NCBI RefSeq assembly: GCF_000247695.1
Contig: NW_004624776.1
Location: 15,530,616 to 15,594,615, forward strand
From: Heterocephalus glaber
Taxonomy: Eukaryota; Chordata; Mammalia; Rodentia; Bathyergidae
Direction: 5' to 3'
DNA: 64,000 nucleotides
Part shown: one piece after another, positions 11,781 through 23,642 of the stretch
Layout: the number at the start of each line of letters is the position of its first letter
How positions within the stretch are numbered: position 1 is the first letter of the stretch
Program-made: the position numbers and the translations under genes
The notes under the pieces: generated by a model
What the model was told of the DNA's origin: nothing
The model's database searches: none
Seen by the model: only the letters and a program-made list of their open reading frames with translations

Positions 11781-12304
11781 GTATGTAGATTTTATGTCGT
11801 TCCAATCAAAAGACCAACAGCATTCTTCACAGAAATAGAAAAAACAATCTAAAATTTATATGGAACAAGAAGACACCTAGAGTAACCAAAGCAATCCTGA
11901 GCAACAAGATCAAAGCAAGAGGAATCACAATCCTGGATGTCAATTTATATTACAATGGTACAGTGATAGAAACAGCATGGAAAAAAAAAAAAAACCCAGC
12001 ATGGTACTGGGCTGAAGATATAGGCACCTGCAAGGACTTTCTAAACAAAACTCCAGTTGAACATAAATAGCACTAAAAATCAACAAATGTGATTATATCA
12101 AATTGAAGCTTCCACATAGCAGAGGAAATAAACTGCTAACCCACAGAATAGGAAAAAATTTTGCCAACTACTTTTTGGACAGAGGATTAATATCTAGAAT
12201 ACATAAAGAACTCAAAAAAATTAGACCTCCAAAACTAAAAGATCCAATCAAAATAATGGAGAATTGAACAGACATTTCTCAAAAGAAGAAGTACAAATGC
12301 AATG

Positions 12305-12462
12305 TGCTAGATGTGATGGCACATGTCTATAGTCCCAGCACTCAGGAGGCTGAGACAGGAGGATCACCGTGAGTTCAAGGCCAGCCTGGGCTCCATAGTA
12401 AGTTCAAGACCAACCTGAACTACACATAGTGAGACCCTGTCTAAAATTAAAAAAGAAAGAAA
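12305..12462 (+). mobile_element. B1 SINE inserted in L1 ORF2
   Basis: 7SL-derived sequence: 'gtgatggcacatgtctatag', 'tcccagcactcaggaggctg', 'gttcaaggccagcctgggct', ending 'gtgagaccctgtct' and an A-rich tail. It interrupts the L1 phrase 'agtacaaatg / gccattaagtac', so it is younger than the L1. Confidence 0.93.
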
Positions 12463-13205
12463 TGGCCATTAAGTACCTGAAAATTTTTTCAGCATTTTTA
12501 GCCACTAGAGAAATGCAAATCAAAACAATGAGATTTCATCTTACTCCAGAAAGAATGACCATCATCAAGAACAAAAAAACAACAAATGGTGATGAGGTTG
12601 TGAGGGAAAATGTACACTTCTACATTGTTGGCAGGAATATAAATTAGTACAACTACTATGGAAATTGCATGGAGATTCCTCAAAAAATTGAAAATAGACA
12701 TTCCGTTTGACCCAGCTATATCTCTTCTGGGTATCTTCCTGAAACAGCTAAAGACATTATATTACAATGATGCAGGCATGCCCATGTTTATAGCATTACA
12801 ACTTATAATATCTAAATCTTGGAAATGGTCTACATGTCCATTAACAGAAGAATGGATCAAGAAAATGTGGAATGGTATACAATGGTGTACTACTGAGCCG
12901 TAAAGAAGAATAAATTTGAGTCATTTGTAGGAAAATGGATGCACCTTGAGACCATAATGCTAAGAGAAATAAATCAGATACAGATTAAGTATCACATACT
13001 TTCTTGTGTGAGAAATTCACAGTATAATTAAAGGTCCAAATAAAAGCTACATGATGGGAATCAGGGAGATAAGACTCTGTGTAAATGGGAAAGGAATCTG
13101 GGGATGGGCAAACAAGAGGGCAGGGAGGGGAATGGAAAGTAAAAAGGATCAAGATGTGATACACAGATGCACCAATTCTCCCCAGTGAATGTATTTATTT
13201 TTTAA

Positions 13206-14045
13206 TGCAAAAATATACTAGTAAGAATATACATTTACACACTATTTCTGATAGGCAAAGATTTACAAGTCATACAAGAAAACATTCAGATATTGAAATT
13301 CTGTTTTCAAGTTCTACTTTTCATATGTACTTATCAAATATGTTTAGAATATATACCCAAATGATTCAGTTCCACAAGCACAAGGAAAGACATACTTAAG
13401 TGGAACTCATTCTACCTTTCTAAAAATGTCATCTGAAGTGATTACCCAGTAGTTCATGCTGTTCTACCAATCTATTTACACACACCATGAAACTGCACAT
13501 GTTTCACTGATGTTCATGTTCCGTCCCCTCGGCTCACTGTGGGTACAGAACAGTTCAGGAACTCTGACATAATGCTCAGGCAGACAGCTAAGGAAGAGAG
13601 ATTGTTTAGATGAATCACTAAAGCACATGCTGCTTCTCACTTCTCAATTTGCATCACCTCTCCTTTCGGTGTGACTCTTGCTTCTCTTTCCAGGCCTTCC
13701 ACAACCCTCTGAGGCCATCCCAAGGCATCCTAAACATATCCAATGTCCCCAGTTAAGTCCAAGGGTATTCCTTCTAAAGTTAAGCTCATTTTCAGGAACC
13801 AGGATGCTTCAAGGTTGGTTCTGCATGTCACACGACACACAGAGCTTCCTTCTACTCTGAAGCACTAGTCACCTTCTCTGGAACTATCTGGCCTCTGCTT
13901 CAGAGCCCATCAAAGGTTGCTGCAGCCGTCTTCAGTTCGCTTCCACGCATCCATCCAGTTCTGCCATAGCTAGTGGCTGTTCTCACTTCCTTCAGGTCTG
14001 TCCTTCCATACCACCTTCTCAGGGGAATTTCTTCTGGTTATACCA
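13206..14045. other. No recognisable feature
   Basis: Unique sequence. The part around 13660-14040 is C/T-richer with short frames, none recognisable. Confidence 0.45.
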
Positions 14046-14052
14046 CCTATAT

Positions 14053-14400
14053 TAGTCCATTTAGGAAGCTACAACAAAATACCTTCAACTGGGTAATTTG
14101 TCAATAATAGAAATGTATTCCTCAAGTTCTGAAGGCTGAGACGTCCAAAATCAATGTGGCAGGAGATCCAGTGTCTGCTTCATAGATCCTAATTTATAGC
14201 TACATCTTCATAGGGCAGAAGGAGTGAACAAACTCCTTTGGGCCTCTTTTATAAGGATCCTAATCCTACTCATAAGGGCAGCACCTACCATGAGCTAATC
14301 AACTATCAGAGTGCCACCTCTTAATCCCACCACTTTGGAGACTATGTTTCTACCTTCGAGTTTGGGGTAAACACAAACATTCAGGCCATAGTGGTTAGCT
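14053..14400 (-). mobile_element. MaLR-family LTR, minus strand
   Basis: The plus strand reads 'attagtccatttaggaagct', 'caactgggtaatttgt', 'cctcaagttctgaaggctga', 'gtgccacctcttaatccca' and 'aaacattcaggccatag', the reverse-complement pattern of MST/MLT LTRs. Confidence 0.82.
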
Positions 14401-14504
14401 AACAGTAGTTAACGATGCTCCCCTACCCCACCTAAAGTTTTATACTTCCTTTCCATTTGACATTCTTCCTTAGTACTTCTCACCACCTAAAATATTACAG
14501 CTTT

Positions 14505-14660
14505 GACTCATCAATCTTGTTTGCTGTCTGGTTTTCCCCAAGCTTCATGGAGACAAGGACATATTAGTGTTTGGCTTAGTAATATGTCTCTAGCACCCAA
14601 ATCTGTTCCTGACACATAGTAGCTATTCAATAGATATCTTTTTATTGAATTCACCACATT
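14505..14660 (+). mobile_element. L2 LINE 3' end
   Basis: 'caagcttcatggagacaagg', 'ctctagcacccaaatctgtt', 'cctgacacatagtagctatt' and 'caatagatatctttttattg' follow the L2 terminal consensus. The sequence just after (14665-14770, 'cactgagtgtctactgtgtg') is another old L2/MIR-like piece. Confidence 0.75.
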
Positions 14661-14864
14661 TAATAGACATTCACTGAGTGTCTACTGTGTGCTAGATACA
14701 ATATGTCAATCAAGAAGAGGTTCTGCCTTCGCAATGTCACAATCCAGCTGATGAACTCCCAAATTAGAAATACAATGGGGCGTGTGTGTGCTTGCATAGA
14801 TGTGTTCTTTGAAGAAAAGATAGTAAGGTATTTTACATCAGTTTATCAAAAAAAAGTCATGACC

Positions 14865-15295
14865 TGTCGGGAGCAATGCTACATAATTTTAGGAAAAAAT
14901 CATTTGGTTAGCCTAGTTCTCCTGCCTACAGCCCAGCTATGGAATTCCGAGACATAATTCCATTTTGGCCTCCGGTCAAAACTGAGATCTCAATGATCCG
15001 GTGATGCTGTGATTCTCCAGGACAAGATTACACCAGCTGAAGACATCCTGGGAGGAATAAGATCTTCATCTACTCAGTTCCTCATCGTTCTTGGATTGTT
15101 ACATCTTGTTTACACGGATGTACTGAACTCTCTGCAAGTCATTTGTTATATCTGTTTCCCCATTTACTGAATAAAAGGTGCGGTAAGCTGGGGGCTTTTG
15201 TCTTTGCAGCGCAGAGCAGCAGTGATCAGACCCAAAGCTCAGCTTCTTCTCAGTCTCATTTGTCTACCTTTCCTGTAATTCTCCGTGTACTGCCA
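14865..15295 (+). mobile_element. Putative ERV2/IAP-like LTR
   Basis: It starts TGTCGGGAGCAATGC, close to the TGTYGGGAGC start of class II (IAP-like) LTRs. AATAAAAG occurs near 15170, then a short G/T-rich stretch 'gctgggggcttttgtctttg' and a C/T-rich end. The 3' edge and target-site duplication are unresolved, and no internal retroviral sequence follows. Confidence 0.5.
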
Positions 15296-16280
15296 TGGCT
15301 CGCAGGAGACTAGGACTTACTGCACAGGTTCTGGTAACATCCCCTTCCCCTGTTCCCTACAATGACCCAAGTATAGGAGCCACAAGAAACTCTCACCCCC
15401 AGAACCACCGTGTTGCTCTCAAACTGCTTGCATTGCTCCTGTACAGAAAAGTTCCCTCACCAGAAATTCCAACATCCTCTAAACTCCAGGTCCTTCAGCA
15501 AGGCCCTGAGAGCCATTTCCTCTGGCTGCCCTCCCCAGCTTGTGGGGAAGATGCAAAGTGTCTTAATTATAACCTGTCTAAACCTACAGCTCCTATAACC
15601 TAATCTGAAATTCCCCTTGGCCTGAATGCAATTTAAATACTTCATCCATGCTCTCTATGAATTTAGTGTTTATTGTACAATTGAGTGTGTGTGTCTTCTC
15701 CAACTATCCACATCTTGTCTGTCAAGTGTGACTTCCAAAACTCTTTAGAGAAGGAAAGCGTCAAATGGATGTTTTACTTGCTAAATGAATATTGTTTAAT
15801 ACTGTTAATTGTGATGACAAGACAATACAAACACAAACTGAACTCTGCAGTTTTTTCACCAAAAAATGGAGGAGAACTGTGGAAACTCAATTATCCAGAT
15901 AATTGAGGTTGATAATTTCGTACTCTGGAACATCTGGATGTGCTATCCAAACACATTTCAGCACATCACTTAACATTCAACTTCCTGTCCTACTATTCAC
16001 AGAGAATGTTGGATCTGAAAACTACCAGTAAAAAATTTATGTCTGACTTTTTATTTTGGCTCAGTGGCTTTTCTTCCTTCCTCCTTCTGGTCTTCATTTC
16101 CATGTCTTCCTCCTCTTGCTCTGTCCTGCAGTGAAGCTTGAAATTCCCGATGCCACAAACCCCTCAGAGATGGTAAACAAGACCAGGGTTCCACATGCTT
16201 CTCCATTTGGTGCAGCTGGACACCAGCAGGGCCCAGACCCCTGTGTGTGGCTGACTCCTTGCATGCTGCTAGGGCTTGAA
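15296..16280. other. No recognisable feature
   Basis: A 102-codon plus-strand frame opens at 15295 immediately after the LTR. Its peptide resembles nothing I know and shows no domain. I treat it as non-coding. Confidence 0.4.
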
Positions 16281-16284
16281 GGTC

Positions 16285-16640
16285 CCCACCAAAATTAATG
16301 TTGAAATGAAACCCTTGCTAGAGGTATTAAGAAATGAGACCAAGTGAACCTTTAAGGGCTGATGGATTCTTGAGGGATTACTGGGTTAACAGATGAATGG
16401 ATTAATAGGTTATCCTGATAGTGGGGCTGCCACTTTGGCTTTCTCTGCTGTTATTTGCCCCTCTTGCCATGCCCTGTGCCGCCTCGGGTTTCTAGAGAAT
16501 CCCCATCAACAAGAAGGATCTTAACAGATGCATCCTCTGTGACATGGTCAGCTCAGCTTCCAGATCTACAGGAAGTAAGTTTATTTACTTTAAAGAGTAC
16601 CCAGTTTGGTATACTTTGTTTTAGAAACAGAAAATAGATC
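16285..16640 (+). mobile_element. MaLR-family LTR
   Basis: 'ccccaccaaaattaatgttg', 'gattactgggttaacagatg', 'ggattaataggttatcctga', 'gctcagcttccagatctaca' and 'ctttaaagagtacccagttt' match MST/MLT LTRs in order. Confidence 0.7.
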
Positions 16641-17435
16641 AACACAAATGCAGAGGGAAAAAATCTTTGTTTCTGAAAGCAGAGTTCTGATGCTGGGGGT
16701 TTCAAATGCTTGAAAATAATCTCACAAGTTCTTGATAAAAGATTCTACAAGATGTTTCACTTATGTATGTCCCAGTCCCACCCTGTGCACTTTGCTGTGT
16801 TGTTCATAGATATTTACTGTGCCACCCTAATTTTGACACACAGAAAATACTCTTTCTTTCCTTTTAAAATTTAGCCACTATTGACAGGATCTGTTGTATG
16901 ATTCTAAGATTCTTTGGGAGCAAAAAAACACAGCATCTATCCAAACCTTTCAGGCATTTCTGAATCCAGGTGACAGCAGTTGGGTTATCTCTCTCTATCT
17001 ATCTCTCTTCCTCCTTTCTAGGTACTATCCCTGGGCTAACACCCAACCCAGAGCTGCACTACTTCAGTGACCCTGTAAGGACAAACACCTGAAACCCAAG
17101 TAGAAATCCCCTTTCTCTGGACAGAGGAAATGGAAAGATGGGCCTGTGGTTCAAAGAGTTCAAGGAAAATCTTCATTTCTCTTTGTCTTTTCTCTCTCCA
17201 TGTTGCCCTGCACAGTAGGACTACAGACAAAATCTCTGAAAGTACCTGACTTTCTGTCTGTAGGAACTTGGGAAAGGGCTGGCTGGAAGGCCAAGAGTAC
17301 AGAGAAACCCAGGGCAGGAGAGGGCTGGAAAAGATCCCTGATTTCTGAGCATGAACCAAAAGATGTCCCAGGGTTCTCTAAGCTGCTTACACTGACTAGA
17401 TCCCCAGATGCATAGCAAAAGCTTTAAAAATGAAA
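16641..17435. other. No recognisable feature
   Basis: Unique sequence with a short TCTCTATC run near 16990. Reading frames on both strands near 17040-17420 overlap each other and show no domain. Confidence 0.45.
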
Positions 17436-17639
17436 TAATCGTTCAAACCTCCACCCAGGTTCCAGACCAACCTCAGAGGGAAGTGTGAACCTGCCCAAAC
17501 CCAGGATCAATGAGAACACCCTGCAAAGCAAACTGAGGCTTGAACCAAAACCCACAGCAGGAAAGACAGAATCTGTGGTACCAGCTGAAGCAGGTGGACT
17601 ATCTGCCAAAACGAAAAATCAATTATCTCAAGGTTTTTA

Positions 17640-18560
17640 AAGTACCATAATTTCTCAGTAAGGTATCTAAATGCCAAAAAGCAATCTAAAATTATTCTGT
17701 GTCCAAAAAACCAGGAAAATCTCATGAATTCCCAGCAGGTTCCCAGATGTCAAAATTATTAGATAAAGACAGTAAATTAGAGATTATAACCATCTCTATG
17801 GGGTAAGTGAACAATCTTTAGATGAATAAAACAATTGAAGAGCTTGAGGAAAAAGAAACTTTGTGTAGCAATAGAAATTTTCAAACTACAAAATAAAAAT
17901 TTGATATAAAAAACTCATTGGATGGGGCCCAGTTGCATAAAGGAGATGACAGAGAAATGAATAAATTTGAAGACAGATCAATAGAAATAAAACAGAGAAA
18001 AAAAGCTACAAAAATAATCAACAGTGTTTGAGAGATTTGGGAGACTACCTCCTTATATATTTTCTCCAAGTAAAATGAAAATGTACAATCACACAAAATT
18101 CTCTATGCCCATGTTTATAGCAGCTTTACTTATAATCACCAAAATTCAGAACCCATGCACATCTGTTTCAACTGGGGAGAAGTGAAGTGGGATCGCCCAC
18201 ACTGTAGAATACAATTCAACAGAGAGGAAAAAGCTGATAGATTGTTGTCAAGTGCACTCACTTGAATGAAAGAAGCCATATTCAAAAACTACATCCTGTA
18301 TTGCTCCATTCAGAAGATTTTTGGAAAGTCTAAGGTTACAGAAATGCAGAAGAGGGTGGTGACTGCTGGGGGTTTTGGATGAGGCAAAGGTGGCTGAGCA
18401 AAAGGAGACCCCAGGAACGGTGGGAGCAAGGAAACTTTTATATTTTGACTGCATGGGTGGTTACATTATTCCATGCCCTTGTGAAAGCTAATTAAACTTT
18501 ATCCCCCCGAACAGTGTATTTACAGTGTATCAGGTTAGAAACTAAATAAATGAACAACAG
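17640..18560 (+). mobile_element. Old L1M composite: ORF1-side segment fused to 3' end
   Basis: Around 17700-18050 the sequence follows the ORF1-side region of L1M/HAL1: 'aaaccaggaaaatctcatga', 'caaaattattagataaagac', 'actcattggatggg', 'gacagatcaatagaaataaa'. From about 18105 it jumps to the ORF2-end/3' UTR pattern: 'catgtttatagcagctttac', 'gaatgaaagaagccatattc', 'gggtggttacattattcca'. Most of ORF2 is deleted. A related stretch may extend upstream to 17430. Confidence 0.72.
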
Positions 18561-18689
18561 TGAACTCTCATCCTACAACATTTAATCTTCCTGGAGAATG
18601 AAAGTCTATGAAGTTTTCTCTTCCTCAAAGAGTGGGCTGACCACAGCCTTCAACACAGACTAGTACTGCTTCAAGGATCTTTAACGGAA

Positions 18690-19165
18690 TGTTGCAGAAA
18701 TCTCGGAAAGAAATACACAGAGACACAGAATTCGGATAAAATAATAAAATTTCTTCTCGCGAGGGGATGGGAATGGCAGAAACCAGTCTGGTCCGTATCC
18801 GCGCCCCCTTTGTTCAGCATTTCCCTTTTTATATCCTTTTTAGCCATTATCTCATCCCTAGTGGTCTTTGATGTGTAAATACAATTCCAGTTCCCATTTA
18901 CAAGTCACAGACACAAGACAGGCCATATAGATGGTAAATTCACCCTCCCTGCCACGATAACTTTGTTAGGTGAATGAAGTTACTGGTTAAAGAGTCAGGT
19001 AATCCTCACCTTAAACAAGGAGTTACAGGAAAAGCAAATCTTAAAAGAACACATTACTTATTTTGCTTCTACAACTACTTTAATATTCAATCTATGAAGT
19101 TATCTAAAACTTTTCCGTATCAAGATGAAGTTCAGTGCAAGAGAAAGTGGATGGGCTGATATCAG
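18690..19165 (-). mobile_element. ERV2-like LTR, minus strand
   Basis: In reverse complement it ends ...TTCCGAGATTTCTGCAACA, a class II LTR 3' end. A minus-strand TATA element ATATAAAAAG lies near 18826-18838, followed by the GC-richer segment 'gggggcgcggatacggacca' and 'atcccctcgcgagaagaaat'. No primer-binding site follows on the minus strand, so it is probably solo. The 5' edge (near 19165) is a guess. Confidence 0.6.
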
Positions 19166-19224
19166 AGGTCATTACAGGCCTCAGAGAAGCAATCACATTA
19201 AGCCCCATTTGAGTGACATCTGAA

Positions 19225-19335
19225 AAGCAAATGGCTTATCTCCTCTGACTCAGTTTCCTTTGTATAAAACAGGGACAAGAATCCCAAAGTCACTGTGAAC
19301 ATTAAACACTTGCAAAAAACCTGACACCCTATGTT
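19225..19335 (-). mobile_element. MIR-like fragment
   Basis: 'ctctgactcagtttcctttg', 'tataaaacagggacaagaat' and 'cactgtgaacattaaac' match the MIR core in this orientation. Confidence 0.6.
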
Positions 19336-19829
19336 GGAATATAGATTAACTGCTTAAATTACAGACATTTTGGTGAGCTCTCTCTCTTACTGCTCCTTGT
19401 AAGGATTTTGTCCTTACAGGATTAGCTCCTCCCCAGTACTAGAACATGAGGTGAGCAGTCTCTTACTTACCATTTAGTCCCTCAGAACGGTACCAGGAAC
19501 AGAAGAGTCAGTTCAGAACATCCTAAATTAGAGGTTCCTCCAGAGACAAAACCAATTCTAATGAAGTAGACCCCCCCCCCCCCCGCTCCGCCGCAAGTCA
19601 GGTGGACAAAGCTAGGCCTAATCACATCCAGCTGAACCTAATGCTCTTGAAGGTGAAAGTTGCATAGCTTTCTTTAAGTAGAACTAGCATACAACACATT
19701 GCACATACTGCAAGTATATAACGCAAGGCATTTCATACATAGGAAACCATGGCCATAATCAGCTAACGTTGCCTTCACCCTCACAAGTTTCCTTGTGCCT
19801 CTCTGCAACCCATGCCTCTCTCTACTCCA
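19336..19829. other. Unique sequence with a C14 homopolymer
   Basis: Positions 19571-19584 are 14 consecutive C residues followed by a short CpG-containing stretch. Nothing else is recognised. Confidence 0.6.
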
Positions 19830-20770
19830 TGCACAGAAAATGATTGATCTCTTTTCTTTCCCTATACATCCAGAATAGCCTGCATTTTCCAGAATTTTAG
19901 GTAAGTGGAATCATACATCATTTAAAATGCTTATTGACTGGGTCAAATGACAGGTGTGCATTTAGCTTTGTAATAAACTATAAAATCATTCTCCAAAGTG
20001 ATTATGCCATCTTCCATTCCTATCAGCAGTTTATAAGAGTTCTGATGCTCTTGATCCTTGCCCACAATTAGTATTATCAACTTTTTTTTTCATTTAAGCC
20101 ATTTTAGTGGGTGTGCAGTGATACCTCTTTGTACACCCAATTTTCAGCTCCTTGATGACTAGGGAAGCAAAGCATCACATCTTTGGTGAAATCTTTGCTC
20201 AAATCTGTTGCCTACTCTTCCCTAGGTTGTTCCTATTCTTACCAAGTTGTGGAAGGGCTTTTTGTAAGTGTTTTCAAAATAAATCCTTTGGCAGACATAT
20301 TTTCCAATATTTTCTCCCAGTCTCGGGCTTGCCTTTTCATTTTCTTAATGGTATCTTCGAAGTGCAAAAGTTTTATTGCTGTTGATGAAGTTTGATTTGT
20401 AGTTATTTGTTGTTTGTTTCCTGTTCAAGAAATCTTTGCCTAATTCCTAGTCCCAACCATTTCCTCCTATGTGTTGTCTGAGGAAGTTTTTAGTTTTATC
20501 TCTTCCTATCTCTTTAGGACTAGTATTTATCCTTTATCTCTTTAGTACTAGTATAATTTTTAGTCCACATTTTTACATAGCTAAGGACATATATGACATT
20601 CAACAAAAGGTCATTCAATTAAAAAGGCGGTAGATCATCTTTTAGATATGTCCATTTATATCCTTTGCCTATTTTTAACTGGATTACTTGTTTTTTGTTA
20701 TTAAGTTTTTTGACTTCCTAATGTATTCTGGATATTGACCTTTGGCCAGAGAGTTAATAATTAATTTTAA
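19830..20770 (-). mobile_element. L1M 3' portion, minus strand
   Basis: The plus strand reads as the reverse complement of L1 ORF2 end and 3' UTR: 'tgactgggtcaaatgac', 'tccattcctatcagcagttt', 'cattttagtgggtgtgcagt', 'gcagacatattttccaatat', 'ttctcccagtctcgggcttg', 'caagaaatctttgcctaatt', 'tgtccatttatatcctttgc'. It is heavily mutated and rearranged; the segments after 20520 look partly duplicated. Confidence 0.82.
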
Positions 20771-21499
20771 AAACACTTTCTATTCATGTTTCTTATTTTT
20801 GTCTCCAATAAATGAAAATTACTTTTTCTTTACAAAAAAAATGGCTTGCAGGAGATTTGGAGGATTCATGATTGCTATTATTCCAGACTATAATTATAAT
20901 ACTATATTTTACTGAAAATGTGCTAAGAAAGTACATTTTAGGGCCCCTTACCACAAAAAAATAGGTAAATATGTGATCTAATAGATATGTGTATTTGCTG
21001 GACTACAGTACTGCTTCACTCTGCAAAATATATTTGAACATCATATGTATATACCTTAAATAAATACAATAAAAATTAAAACAAAAAGTTGATCCACAGC
21101 AAGACTGACCTCCTGGGAGACTCCAGCTCAGGATCTGAGTTGGCCACTGAACTGGGAGAGACTAAGTAGCTTGCTTATTTAGAACCAAACTTCAGGGACC
21201 AGAGTGTATAGGAGGACATGAGCGCTGAGTGTACAGCATGCTCGAAAGCTCAGGACACAGAGCTGTCTATTCTGATGAGTTTCCCTGTCCTTCCTCAGGG
21301 CTCCTAAGGGACAGGACCGAGTGGCCCAGGAAGGACACACCCCAAAGATGTTCTTTCATCTGGTAACCAAGGCCCCAAAGTTGGGAGATAAGGAGGCCCA
21401 GGTACAGATTTCTTTTCATTCCTAACATGAAGTTAAAAAATAGAAATTCCACTTGACTCACATATACCTCTTCTGCCATCTTCCCAAAAGAGTTAAAGT
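20771..21499. other. No recognisable feature
   Basis: AT-rich at first, then unique. A 70-codon minus-strand frame has no recognisable domain. Confidence 0.4.
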
Positions 21500-21960
21500 C
21501 ATCATATCACAGTGTTATATGCATGCCCCTGTTTATACCAGTGCAACTCAGAACAGCTAAATTATGGAAGTAATCTATATGCCCGTCAACAGATGAATGG
21601 ATAAAGAAAATGTGATATATATGCATATATGTATTCATCAGCCATAAAGAAGAATAAATTTGAGGCATTTGTAGGAAAATGGATGGATTTTGAAACCATA
21701 ATTAGTAATAAAATACATCAGACATATTGTTAAATGTTTCATAGTTTCTCTAATATGACAGACCCAAAATATAAATAATTTAAAGAGCAAAATTAAGGAG
21801 AGATGGGAGGAACAGGGAGGTAGACTCGGTGGAGATGAGCAAGTTGATCTGGGAAGAAAGGAGAGGGGAGACGGGGGAGGGGGAATAAGGGTGGCCAAGA
21901 TGAGATATGTATATGTACCATTCATCTCCAAGATGAATGTGTACACTAATTTTTAAAATA
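21500..21960 (+). mobile_element. 5'-truncated L1, ORF2 end and 3' UTR
   Basis: 'gcatgcccctgtttatacc', 'ccgtcaacagatgaatggat', 'gccataaagaagaataaatt' and 'gtaggaaaatggatgga' match the L1 at 12780-12950. A G/A-rich 3' UTR and an A/T-rich end follow. Confidence 0.88.
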
Positions 21961-21970
21961 TCTTTACTGT

Positions 21971-22056
21971 GGAGCTAGGGTGTAGCTCAATGGTAGAGGT
22001 ATATTTAGCATTGCAAGACCCTGCATTCCATCCTCAGCACCAAAAAACAAACAAAA
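21971..22056 (+). mobile_element. Full-length ID SINE with target-site duplication
   Basis: A tRNA-like head 'ggagctagggtgtagctcaa' (A box) is followed by 'tccatcctcagcacc' (decayed B box) and an A-rich tail. The flanks repeat 'atatctttactgtg' and 'atatttttactgtg' (one mismatch), and the upstream copy is the tail of the preceding L1. The ID therefore inserted at the L1 3' end. Confidence 0.88.
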
Positions 22057-22059
22057 AAT

Positions 22060-22460
22060 ATTTTTACTGTGACTCCACCCAGCTCTGAGCACCCCTCCCC
22101 CAAGACTTGGCTTCAGGTCCTGGATGGGCCGTGCGCCCTTCCACCCCAAGCCCTGCCCTGAACTGCTTCCCTCCTCCACCTGCCTGATCCATAAGCTTCA
22201 GGCACCCTTCGGATCTCAGCTCTGTGGCCCTGTCCTCATGGGCGCCCCCCAGAAGCCCTCTTGGACTCTGTGGGGATCCTGTTGCACCCTCTCTTGGCAC
22301 CTGGCTTGTGACCACAGCATAAGTGCTTCTCATCATCTCTCTCTTCCACTGCACACTCCATTCGGGCTAAAGTGATCCTCACTGTGCCCCACCCCTCTCT
22401 GCACATTTTTTTGGGCTGCATTCATACTCAAATATTTGTTGAATGAATTTTTTGAATATA
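22060..22460 (+). mobile_element. Possible L2 LINE segment, GC-richer
   Basis: It is C/T-rich and ends 'ctcaaatatttgttgaatga', the L2 terminal motif. The body ('gaactgcttccctcctccac', 'cagctctgtggccctgtcct') is too diverged for a firm call. Several overlapping frames on both strands reflect composition. Confidence 0.35.
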
Positions 22461-23642
22461 GGAAATGTCCAAATTGTAGTCCACAACAATTTATATTGTT
22501 TTCAAGATACTTAGTGTATTTGCCATTGGTCTTAAAATTCAAGTTCTTGAAAATGTCTAACCTCAAATATGGATGTCATAAGATGCTTGGATTTCCAACT
22601 GTGCTGCAAAGTGCCGTTGTCATGAATTAGCAGGGGTGGGCCAAGGCAGCTCAGCCACATGTGATAGAGAGCCCAAGAGTGAATGAGGGTAGATGAAGAC
22701 AACGTAAAGGTAGAAATGTGGACACAGGCAGGAGAAGGAAACCAAGGAGCCCAGAACAGTATCAGGGCAATGTCAGGATTCAGGGGAACAATGAATTAAA
22801 CTGGCTAATTCTAAATAAAATCATGTTTGAGTGATGAGCACAGAAATATTAATGCTCTCTGAGTTGTCTTTCTTTGCATAATTATGAAACTACCATATTC
22901 AGAGAATTGAAAAAACTTTAAAACATTCTGAAACTAAATAATATTTGTGTAGACTTTTGGTAATTTCTGTACCACTCAGTCTGGGAAAAAATAGTATCAG
23001 CTGAGTGCATCTTTAGTAATCTAAGCCTTTTGATGTAAACAAGAGAGTTAGAGAAATACTTTCTCTTCAATTTCCCATAGTTATCTAGTGGGGGAAGAAG
23101 TAGTTTTGCCCCTTTTATCAATGAACAGGAAAATGTGTGACAGTTAATTTAACAATTAGCATCTTCTCTGGGAAAAGTGTTGAGCATTGCTGAGCTAAAC
23201 GGAGAAGAAAGACAACTCTCATAGTCAGAAACACAAAGTCAAGGTTATCCTGAGAGCTCTGGGTGGGCAGCAGTCCCAGTTCACATACAGAGCAGAGCTT
23301 TCACTGAAGGGGAGCAAGAGGAATCATGGTCCTAGTGCCTCTTGGGGAGATGGCACTCAGAACACTGTTGGGACACATTGCTCCTCCTTCGGGACAACTA
23401 ACTGCCAGCTGCCATCCATGTCATGGGGAAATTATAAACCAATCGCAGACTTATGTGTCAAAAGTGATCTTCTCTCCTCCTGAAAACAAAGTGTTCCCTT
23501 GAGGCTGTACAACTTCACGGGTTTCACGACGTGGGCCCAATGGTTGGTACCTAGAGCAGCCACTGACGAGAGTGGCCCAGAACCGTGACATTCAACAGCT
23601 GCAGGACAGTCACCGGGCAGAACAGCAAGGACACGAGGACAC
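22461..23642. other. No recognisable feature
   Basis: Unique sequence without a supportable gene or repeat. Confidence 0.45.

Larger units (their letters stand above)
10541..13205 (+). pseudogene. Decayed L1 ORF2 and 3' UTR
   Basis: Fragments of L1 ORF2 appear in order. The reverse transcriptase motif [13 protein letters not shown] is encoded near 10575-10615; 'EAEKAFDKIQHS' near 10930-10970; the catalytic F-A-D-D position near 11271-11300 reads F-T-N-G, so both catalytic aspartates are gone. The C-terminal 'WRFLKKLKIDIPFDPAIS' is encoded near 12665-12720, and the ORF2 end is near 12900. A 3' UTR with a purine-rich part and an A-rich end follows. Frameshifts and stops are frequent. A TIR-element fragment (11.7 kb) and a B1 (12.3 kb) are inserted, and several internal segments are duplicated near 11.2 and 11.65 kb. 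It encodes no functional protein. Confidence 0.9.

Noticed and set aside
12658..12903. 81-codon frame with a clear protein signature
   Set aside because: It is the C-terminal end of L1 ORF2, not an independent gene.
21971..22056. A working tRNA gene suggested by tRNA-like sequence
   Set aside because: It is an ID SINE with an A-rich tail and target-site duplication; the B box is decayed and no cloverleaf forms over the whole length.
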